Below, one piece after another: positions 8,690 through 15,665 of a DNA stretch of 64,000 nucleotides. The position numbers and the translations under genes are program-made. Source of the stretch: Spirulina subsalsa PCC 9445 (GTDB lineage Bacteria; Cyanobacteriota; Cyanobacteriia; Cyanobacteriales; Spirulinaceae); NCBI RefSeq assembly GCF_000314005.1, contig NZ_JH980292.1:1622094-1686093 (forward strand), read 5' to 3'. The notes beneath the pieces were generated by a model. The model was not told the DNA's origin, made no database searches, and saw nothing but the letters and a program-made list of their open reading frames with translations. Numbering within the stretch: position 1 is the stretch's first letter; each line of letters starts with the position of its first letter.

Positions 8690-10848
8690 CTTGAAATGAG
8701 CTATAATGCCTATGAGGTATTGAAACCTAACAATAAATTGGCCAACCTTTCTCGCTGCTCGCGCTTGAAATGAGCTATAATGCCTATGAGGTATTGAAAC
8801 ACAACATCGCAACCGACATAGGATGGGGAAGCGCGAACTTGAAATGAGCTATAATGCCTATGAGGTATTGAAACAAGCATCTGACCAAGGGGATGGGTAA
8901 GGAAGGTAAGGCTGCGACTTGAAATGAGCTATAATGCCTATGAGGTATTGAAACTGGCAATATTGACATTTCAAAAGCAAAAGAAGCAGCCTTGAAATGA
9001 GCTATAATGCCTATGAGGTATTGAAACCGGCAACTCGTGGAGGAGGGGGAACACTCCCGAATTCTTGAAATGAGCTATAATGCCTATGAGGTATTGAAAC
9101 CTCCGAAAGCTGTATCTGTGCCTGTGCCGCCGTAACTTGAAATGAGCTATAATGCCTATGAGGTATTGAAACACAGAATTGGTGAGGAATCGTAGCTCAT
9201 GGTCTGCTTGAAATGAGCTATAATGCCTATGAGGTATTGAAACAGAAGTAACTGATTTTTTAGAAGAAGTAAAACTAACTTGAAATGAGCTATAATGCCT
9301 ATGAGGTATTGAAACACACTGAGGGATGGCATGGATGCAGCGAAAGCCTTGAAATGAGCTATAATGCCTATGAGGTATTGAAACAATTATTTGGCTTCCT
9401 CCTAAGTCTAAAAAGCTTAGCTTGAAATGAGCTATAATGCCTATGAGGTATTGAAACATCAGCGAGGTTAACCACCGCTATGAGGAGCGGGCTTGAAATG
9501 AGCTATAATGCCTATGAGGTATTGAAACAAAAACGTTTAAGGAGTCAATTTCAACCCTATCTACTTGAAATGAGCTATAATGCCTATGAGGTATTGAAAC
9601 CCTGTATCGTGACGAATACTACGACCCCGACAGCCTTCTTGAAATGAGCTATAATGCCTATGAGGTATTGAAACTGTTAGGGGGTGGGTGGGTGAAGTAT
9701 CAGGTAAATCTTGAAATGAGCTATAATGCCTATGAGGTATTGAAACGCACAGATACGGAGCGACTGCCGCTCTGTATTGGCTTGAAATGAGCTATAATGC
9801 CTATGAGGTATTGAAACCCTTTATCGTATACCCGGTGGCGGTATACTGCCCCACTTGAAATGAGCTATAATGCCTATGAGGTATTGAAACGTAGCCATTG
9901 ACTCTATCCCCTAGGCTAACTTCCACTTGAAATGAGCTATAATGCCTATGAGGTATTGAAACTTGAAAATTTTTCGGATTTACCGTAACCACTCTTGAAA
10001 TGAGCTATAATGCCTATGAGGTATTGAAACGAAAGAGTAGGGAAAAGCTTCCGCGAGAATGTGACTTGAAATGAGCTATAATGCCTATGAGGTATTGAAA
10101 CTGGTGATTTGCATGATATTTTTGAGATTCTTATTGACTTGAAATGAGCTATAATGCCTATGAGGTATTGAAACGAGCCTCCCGTAAGCGTTCCAGACCC
10201 GTGGGCGGAACACTTCTTGAAATGAGCTATAATGCCTATGAGGTATTGAAACGCCCGTAAGCCTCGGCTTTGGTCACAATTTGGTTACTTGAAATGAGCT
10301 ATAATGCCTATGAGGTATTGAAACGTCAAATTCTAACCACCGCTCAATTTCCTCTTCGGAGAGGTGTTCCTTGAAATGAGCTATAATGCCTATGAGGTAT
10401 TGAAACTAGAATGCTGTATTCATGCAGCATTACGGCTAACTTGAAATGAGCTATAATGCCTATGAGGTATTGAAACTGAGCTATTTTAGTGAGTTGCTTG
10501 GAGTCGCGCCATACACTTGAAATGAGCTATAATGCCTATGAGGTATTGAAACGATTTACGGCTTGAGATGGCACGGGCAAGGGAACGGGAGAGCTTGAAA
10601 TGAGCTATAATGCCTATGAGGTATTGAAACTCAATGATCCCGGTGAAGTCCTCGGGGACTTCACCTTGAAATGAGCTATAATGCCTATGAGGTATTGAAA
10701 CCTTGGAGGCCGGCGGCGATTGAGTCTCGCCCGTCTTGAAATGAGCTATAATGCCTATGAGGTATTGAAACCACCCTCGCTTGCACCACCTTCTCATCCT
10801 TCACGGCGGAACTTGAAATGAGCTATAATGCCTATGAGGTATTGAAAC
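8690..10848 (+). CRISPR. CRISPR array: 30 identical 37-bp repeats, 29 spacers
   Basis: Thirty perfect copies of a 37-bp repeat starting CTTGAAATGAGC and ending GAGGTATTGAAAC, first at 8690-8726 and last at 10812-10848. The 29 spacers run from 31 to 45 bp. Each repeat ends ATTGAAAC, which matches the usual 8-nt 5' handle of type I and type III crRNAs, so transcription is likely on the plus strand. Inside the repeat AATGCCT and AGGTATT can pair around an ATG triloop (one G-U pair), a Cas6-type hairpin. The wide spacer-length range fits type III or a relaxed type I system. No cas gene lies within 8.6 kb upstream or 53 kb downstream, so processing and interference proteins must act in trans. No repeat has decayed, not even the last one. 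Confidence 0.98.
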
Positions 10849-11156
10849 TCTAACCTCAAACAACCTCGGTTTTCCCATTCCCTATTAACGATTAGACATC
10901 TCCCCTAATTAGACTGAAACGCCTATGCTGCCATTCCGAAAAGGGGGTTTTAGGAGATGTCTACTACCTAGGATCTGCTGAATATCCCTCTAAGCGCTGT
11001 AATATGGCTTTTATCGACTTGGAAGCGAGAAAGTGCAAGGTTTTAGGGACAAAGAATCAAAAAGGCTTGCCTTTTTCTGACTCCCCTCTGTTCCCTGTTC
11101 CCTTGACTTCTCACTTTGAGTCTTAACTTGTCAAGATTGCCAATTGCCGAACAAAC
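10849..11156. repeat. intergenic region with MITE-family fragment
   Basis: From 10971 (GGATCTGCTGAATATCCC) to about 11100 the sequence is a diverged copy of the element at 19271-19632 and 34465-34721: it shares GCAAGGTTTTAGG, AAAAAGGCTTGCCTTTTT and CTGTTCCCTGTTCCC. The second terminal repeat is not recognisable. A palindromic CTTAACTTGTCAAG at 11122-11135 follows. No gene is seen between the CRISPR array and clpS. Confidence 0.6.
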
Positions 11157-11456
11157 CTACTCATCCGGCTCAATCGTACTGGTTAAGCCATGATTTTTAA
11201 GCGTTTCACAATAGAACTCCGCGTGTTCTAAAGCACAAGTAATGACCAAAGCTAAACCATTCGTATGGGCTTCCATCATAATACTAACCGCTTGAGGTTG
11301 AGTGAGTCCGGCTACCGTACTCATCAAAGTTTGCACCACATATTCCATGCTGTTGAAATCATCATTGTGCAGTAAAACACGATAGCGGGGGGCGTGTTTA
11401 CGGGCAGTCGAAGACTTTTCCCCTAAAGATGGCTTATCAATGACTTCTGTAGACAT
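11157..11456 (-). CDS. clpS: ATP-dependent Clp protease adaptor ClpS
   Basis: 99-residue ClpS adaptor. After a flexible N-terminal tail of about 22 residues comes YRVLLHNDDFNSMEYVVQTL, the ClpS core, with the N-degron pocket residues N and D in HNDD. The family signature continues with EAHTNGLALVITCALEHAEFY. ClpS binds the ClpC/ClpA N-domain and hands N-degron substrates to the ClpP protease in the cytoplasm. Length is normal. The gene is monocistronic on the minus strand, separated from the tRNA gene by a terminator hairpin. Confidence 0.95.
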   Translation of the reverse strand: MSTEVIDKPSLGEKSSTARKHAPRYRVLLHNDDFNSMEYVVQTLMSTVAGLTQPQAVSIMMEAHTNGLALVITCALEHAEFYCETLKNHGLTSTIEPDE

Positions 11457-11566
11457 GGTAAATCAACCTCCTGTTCCTTCTATTTAATATTTCCGTATTA
11501 ACTCTCAGTGGGTCATTGTTAGCATTTAATTATACCCAAAACCTAACAATCACCCTGCAAACCATT

Positions 11567-11599
11567 AAAAACCCCAGATTCTGGAGAATCTAGGGTTTT
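11567..11599 (-). terminator. intrinsic terminator after tRNA-Met
   Basis: Read on the minus strand, AAAACCCTAGATTC pairs with GAATCTGGGGTTTTT (one mismatch) around a short loop and ends in a T-run. It lies just downstream of the tRNA gene and upstream of clpS. Confidence 0.75.
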
Positions 11600-11620
11600 C
11601 ACTGGCTTTTGTATCCTATT

Positions 11621-11697
<77 letters not shown>

Positions 11698-11811
11698 TTG
11701 CTTCTTTCAACTATAGCGCACTTGGCGCACAATTTACAAGTATATCAAAAAATTTTTTTGATTCCTAGGGTTAAGGGGGAAAAATTGAGAATTATTCATG
11801 ACCTCTTCATT

Positions 11812-12210
11812 CTACTGTGGGGCGTTGGTGGCATTGGTTTGAGCATATTCTAGATAGCCTTGATATTCCGTGACCTTCTCTTGAGCCGTGGCATAGTTAG
11901 GATCATCGGCCGAGACTTGCTGCATAAGTGCGATCGCCTCCTGCCAAGTTTGCGCCACCTCTTGCCACTCCGCCTGAGTTTGAGCCGTTTGCACCGCGTT
12001 AGCCGCCGCCATTGCCTTATTCACCGCATCTCGGAAAGGCGTAGGAGAAGTCGGCACCGCAGGAGCTTCCTCTGTAGGTGGGGTTTCTTCCTCCACCCAA
12101 GTTTCCTCCTCCGAGGCAAAAGGATTAATCGAGTTAATCATCTCACAACCGCCCAGAAAAGTCAGGACGGTTAAACTGACAAAGATTACAGTTAAACGGT
12201 TCAACATCAT
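11812..12210 (-). CDS. small lipoprotein of unknown function
   Basis: 132 residues; ATG at 12210 or the adjacent ATG at 12207. A hydrophobic n-region leads to a lipobox (FLGGC), with Cys22 the predicted lipidation site. The next 40 residues are acidic and rich in E, P and T. The C-terminal 75 residues are helical and alanine-rich (AVNKAMAAANAVQTAQTQAE), with a pattern like a short TPR-like or helical hairpin (WQEAIALMQQVSADDPNY). Probably anchored in a membrane facing the periplasm. I do not recognise the family and there is no informative neighbour. It is flanked by the tRNA gene and the Uma2 pair. Confidence 0.7.
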   Translation of the reverse strand: MMLNRLTVIFVSLTVLTFLGGCEMINSINPFASEEETWVEEETPPTEEAPAVPTSPTPFRDAVNKAMAAANAVQTAQTQAEWQEVAQTWQEAIALMQQVSADDPNYATAQEKVTEYQGYLEYAQTNATNAPQ

Positions 12211-12304
12211 AGATTCTGCCTTAACAGTCGGTCACTGAAAAAAGTATAGCGGTAGGCTGCATCAGATAGTAAAATCCACGCAGGAAAGCTCACGCTCTAT
12301 GCGG

Positions 12305-13099
12305 TCAGAACTCATCAGGGTTAATCCCTTGGGAACGGAGTAACTCCGCCAGTCGTTCCGCTCGTTGCCGTTCTTCTTGTAACGCCAACTCCGCTTGTTC
12401 TGCCCGTTGTCGTTCAATAACAGCCCGTTCCTCCCCCGTGAGCAACAAATTCCCCTCACTATCCCACCAGCGCAACCAAGGCAACTCCACATTGCCATAG
12501 CGTCCGTGCCATATCCCCAACTCTACCCCCATTGGCTCTATAGGATAATGTCCCCGCTCATTTGCCTCCATTAACTCATAACGATTCACCATGAAGCGGT
12601 ACACCTCAACACTAGCTCTCTGCACTTCGTAGATCGCATAAAAACCCGGTCGAATCACCTGTTCATAAACCCAGAATTTCCCCGGTTTTTGGAGCGCTTG
12701 ACTGTCGGGAGACAAAGGGGTTCTATCTCGCTCTTCTGACCCATCCCCAGAGACAAATTCAATGGCAATCAGGGGAGGAATAAACTCTTGCCACAACACA
12801 TAAGAACGCCTAAATTGTCCATCGAGACTAGGAGGAACATTAGCGACATAGAACCAATCGGGACATTCCGCTCCCCTCTGGGGGGGGTCTGTAAGTCGCC
12901 AGTAAATGCCACAATCCTGACCGATGGCATACTGTCCATCGGGATGGAGTTGTTCTAGGGTGGGTTTAATCGAATCAGTGAGGAGGATACTTTGGGGATG
13001 CTCCTGAAAGTTTTTCACAAAGGTATCGTCAGAGTCCGGGAGTTGGGTATGGTCGGGGAGGGGGGGAATTTTTGGGGGAGATGATTTGGCGATGGTCAT
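12305..13099 (-). CDS. Uma2 (DUF820) family protein, copy A of tandem pair
   Basis: 264-residue Uma2/DUF820 protein, a PD-(D/E)XK-fold family greatly expanded in cyanobacteria and annotated as putative endonuclease; biological role unknown. The core shows PLIAIEFVSGDGSEERDRTP (Asp/Glu candidates), then GKFWVYEQVIRPGFYAIYEV. The C-terminus is a charged coiled coil of repeated ERQRAEQAEL and ERQRAERLAELL units ending GINPDEF. It is nearly identical to copy B immediately upstream, including the first 200 residues and the bases just before the start. The coiled coil is 28 residues shorter than in copy B, so repeat number has changed since duplication. Confidence 0.85.
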   Translation of the reverse strand: MTIAKSSPPKIPPLPDHTQLPDSDDTFVKNFQEHPQSILLTDSIKPTLEQLHPDGQYAIGQDCGIYWRLTDPPQRGAECPDWFYVANVPPSLDGQFRRSYVLWQEFIPPLIAIEFVSGDGSEERDRTPLSPDSQALQKPGKFWVYEQVIRPGFYAIYEVQRASVEVYRFMVNRYELMEANERGHYPIEPMGVELGIWHGRYGNVELPWLRWWDSEGNLLLTGEERAVIERQRAEQAELALQEERQRAERLAELLRSQGINPDEF

Positions 13100-13171
13100 G
13101 GTGCAATAGTTCTCATCCCAGAGTACAAGTAGGATTATAACACTCAGATGGGAATAATTGTTCTAATCCCC

Positions 13172-14050
13172 TCACAACTCATCTGGGTTAATACCTTGGG
13201 AGCGCAACAATTCCGCTAGTCGTTCCGCTCGTTGGCGTTCTTGCTCTAAATCTAACTCTGCTTGTTCGGCTCGTTGGCGTTCAACTTCTGCCCTTTGCCG
13301 TTCAATTGCTGCTTGCTGACGCTCCGTTTCGACCACTTGCCGTTCTACCTGCAATTCTAATTCTGCCCGTGCCGCCCGTTCCTCCCCCGTGAGCAACAAA
13401 TTCCCCTCACTATCCCACCAGCGCAACCAAGGCAACTCCACATTGCCATATCGCCCTTGCCATATCCCCAACTCTACCCCCATTGGCTCTATAGGATAAT
13501 GTCCCCGCTCATTTGCCTCCATTAACTCATAACGATTCACCATGAAGCGGTACACCTCAACACTAGCTCTCTGCACTTCGTAGATCGCATAAAAACCCGG
13601 TCGAATCACCTGTTCATAAACCCAGAATTTCCCCGGTTTTTGGAGCGCTTGACTGTCGGGAGACAAAGGGGTTCTATCCCGCTCTTCTGACCCATCCCCA
13701 GAGACAAATTCAATGGCAATCAGGGGAGGAATAAACTCTTGCCACAACACATAAGAACGCCTAAATTGTCCATCGAGACTAGGAGGAACATTAGCGACAT
13801 AAAACCAATCGGGACATTCCGCTCCCCTCTGGGGGGGGTCTGTTAAACGCCAGTAAATGCCACAATCCTGACCGATGGCATACTGTCCATCGGGATGGAG
13901 TTGTTCTAGGGTGGGTTTAATCGAATCAGTGAGGAGGATACTTTGGGGATGCTCCTGAAAGTTTTTCACAAAGGTATCGTCAGAGTCCGGGAGTTGGGTA
14001 TGGTCGGGGAGGGGGGGAATTTTTGGGGGAGATGATTTGGCGATGGTCAT
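13172..14050 (-). CDS. Uma2 (DUF820) family protein, copy B of tandem pair
   Basis: 292-residue Uma2/DUF820 protein, tandem duplicate of the gene at 12305-13099. The catalytic-type core is the same (IAIEFVSGDGSEERDRTP; GKFWVYEQV). Only scattered base differences separate the two cores, and the identity stops shortly upstream of the ATG (after CAATAGTTCTCATC). The coiled-coil tail is longer, with extra RAELELQVERQVVETERQ and IERQRAEVERQRAEQ units, and ends GINPDEL. The low divergence points to recent duplication or gene conversion. Both genes lie in the same orientation with 72 bp between them. Confidence 0.85.
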   Translation of the reverse strand: MTIAKSSPPKIPPLPDHTQLPDSDDTFVKNFQEHPQSILLTDSIKPTLEQLHPDGQYAIGQDCGIYWRLTDPPQRGAECPDWFYVANVPPSLDGQFRRSYVLWQEFIPPLIAIEFVSGDGSEERDRTPLSPDSQALQKPGKFWVYEQVIRPGFYAIYEVQRASVEVYRFMVNRYELMEANERGHYPIEPMGVELGIWQGRYGNVELPWLRWWDSEGNLLLTGEERAARAELELQVERQVVETERQQAAIERQRAEVERQRAEQAELDLEQERQRAERLAELLRSQGINPDEL

Positions 14051-14112
14051 GGTGCAATAGTTCTCATCGCAAGGGATGGAAACAGTATAGCATTTTCTTG
14101 AGTTTGTATTTC

Positions 14113-14228
14113 GTAGGTTGGGTGGAACGAAGTGTAACTCAACACCCCCCGCTAAAAATCTAGAAACCGGGAAGTTGTAGTAGTTTGGGGGTGATTGTTG
14201 GGTTTCGCGATCGCTGCACCCAACCTAC
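14113..14228. mobile_element. MITE-like element with GTAGGTTGGGT inverted ends
   Basis: 116 bp bounded by GTAGGTTGGGT at 14113-14123 and its exact reverse complement ACCCAACCTAC at 14218-14228. Internal sequence is also partly palindromic (GTTGGGTTTCGCG). Elements with this TAGGTTGGGT end are widespread in cyanobacterial intergenic regions. There is no coding capacity. Confidence 0.75.
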
Positions 14229-14247
14229 AGATAGCACTAAGTTCATT

Positions 14248-15045
14248 TCACCAGACATACATACTCGACCTTTTCTTGAGGATCGTGAGAGTGAACTGTT
14301 CTGAACTGGGACTTTGAGCCACCCCATAACAGACATGGAGAGGCAAAAGATGTTCTTCTCTAGGATGGCAATACCTTGCACCCTGAACGACACTCCATTC
14401 AATTAGCATCTGGCTTCTTTGCTCCTCCGTATACTCACGGTTTGAACAAACGTCCATTAACCATTGCTCAAAAGAGTGATTGAGTTGACAAGACTCAGGG
14501 GTATCGGGTGAAAAAAATGCGTTTAAATTATGAAACGAAAACCCTGAGCCAATTAATAAGACATTTTCTTGACTCAGCCCCTTAAGCGCACGCCCAATTT
14601 TGATGTGATGGGACGAATCTAGGGTATTGACGAGAGACATCTGAACGCAGGGAATGTTTGCCTCTGGATACATAATTTTGAGTGGTACAAAAACACCATG
14701 ATCAAACCCTCTCGTTGGATCTAGGTTTGCCTCAATCCCTGAATTGTTTAGCCTCTTCTGAATTTCGCCCGCTAAAGACGGCTCACCAACGCAGGGATAT
14801 TGAATTTCGTAGGATTCTGCGGGAAACCCATAGTAGTCGTAGATCAAGGGGGGATTTAGTCCGCTAGTAACAGTAGGAGTTCGTTCTTCCCAATGGGCGC
14901 TGACTACTATAAGCGCGTCGGGTTGGGGGATAATCGCAGCAAGGCTTTCCAGACATGAAACCATTTCCTGATGATTTGATTCCCCAAGCAACGGTAGAGG
15001 CCCGCCACCGTGGGAGATAAATAGAGCTTTAGGTATATACTTCAT
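14248..15045 (-). CDS. DODA-type extradiol ring-cleavage dioxygenase
   Basis: 265-residue class III extradiol dioxygenase of the DODA (4,5-DOPA dioxygenase, YgiD) type. Metal and catalytic histidines are all present: His12 in ISHGGGP, His51 in VVSAHWEE, His116 in GFDHGVFVPL, and the C-terminal EEHLLPLHV. Members oxidise catechol-type aromatics with non-haem iron or zinc in the cytoplasm. Length is normal for the family. The gene is followed after 4 bp by a secreted-protein gene upstream on the same strand (15050-15640), so the two may share a transcript, but no pathway is evident. Physiological substrate is unknown. Confidence 0.88.
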   Translation of the reverse strand: MKYIPKALFISHGGGPLPLLGESNHQEMVSCLESLAAIIPQPDALIVVSAHWEERTPTVTSGLNPPLIYDYYGFPAESYEIQYPCVGEPSLAGEIQKRLNNSGIEANLDPTRGFDHGVFVPLKIMYPEANIPCVQMSLVNTLDSSHHIKIGRALKGLSQENVLLIGSGFSFHNLNAFFSPDTPESCQLNHSFEQWLMDVCSNREYTEEQRSQMLIEWSVVQGARYCHPREEHLLPLHVCYGVAQSPSSEQFTLTILKKRSSMYVW

Positions 15046-15049
15046 CTGA

Positions 15050-15640
15050 TTATTGCCAACTTTGCAATTCTAAAGTCAGTTTATCGAGATCGGCTTTTAA
15101 AAAGATGGTCATTTTCCCACTGTGGGAATTGCCCTCTTGATCTCTATTAAGCTCGACCCAGTAGGCATAACGCACCCCCACGCGCAGTTCTCCTTGTTTG
15201 GCATAAACGCCCGGTAAGTTGAGGCGGCGGGACATCTCTAGGGCTTCGCTGGTGGGGTAATATAGCACGGTGTCAGCCCGGTCATAATCCCGGTAAATAT
15301 TCACGCCGTAAATGTCACGCAAACTCTGTTCTAATCGTTCGATAGAAACGCCATTGATTTGGTCATAAATGAAGAAGGATTGACTGCGAATGATGCCGGG
15401 ATTGCCTAGGGCGGTGAGGCGGCCGGGGGGGAAGACGGAGGCGCGGAAGAGGAAGCGCTGGGCGGCGGTATCGGTGCGTTGAACGGTGAGTCCATCGCTG
15501 AGGATAGGACGGAGGGCGGGATTAGCCGCAATCCAAGCGGCGACGGCTTCGGTGCGTTCTCCGGGGAGGGCGTAACTAGGACGCAGGGGAAGCAGCCAGA
15601 GGAGGGAACCCAAGGTTAGGAGGGAGAGCGCTTGTTTCAT
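15050..15640 (-). CDS. secreted protein of unknown function
   Basis: 196 residues with a clear signal peptide (LLTLGSLLWLLPLRPSYA, cleavage near A-LPGE). The mature protein has no cysteines or obvious catalytic motif. It shows alternating strand and helix patterns (FLFRASVFPPGRLTAL; IERLEQSLRDIYGVNIYRDY) and a C-terminal strand-rich segment. I recognise it only as a cyanobacterial hypothetical. It lies 25 bp after the glycosyltransferase gene and 4 bp before the dioxygenase gene on the same strand, so an operon of three is plausible. Confidence 0.7.
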   Translation of the reverse strand: MKQALSLLTLGSLLWLLPLRPSYALPGERTEAVAAWIAANPALRPILSDGLTVQRTDTAAQRFLFRASVFPPGRLTALGNPGIIRSQSFFIYDQINGVSIERLEQSLRDIYGVNIYRDYDRADTVLYYPTSEALEMSRRLNLPGVYAKQGELRVGVRYAYWVELNRDQEGNSHSGKMTIFLKADLDKLTLELQSWQ

Positions 15641-15665
15641 CTTGATGTTCTCAAAGGGATTATTT

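Noticed and set aside
8640-8690. GGAAAGTCC and CAGAGTGCC motifs recalling RNase P RNA
   Set aside because: Fewer than 100 bases are available and the other conserved rnpB segments are missing.
8408-8773. 121-residue plus-strand frame between the kinase and the CRISPR array
   Set aside because: It runs into the first repeats, has no family resemblance and covers the leader/promoter.
8784-10797. Several minus-strand open frames across the CRISPR array with repeated peptides such as SIPHRHYSSFQ and FQYLIGIIAHFK
   Set aside because: They are translations of the CRISPR repeat and have no independent support.
11860-12174. 104-residue plus-strand arginine-rich frame opposite the small lipoprotein
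   Set aside because: Shadow frame; the minus-strand reading has a proper lipobox and signal peptide.
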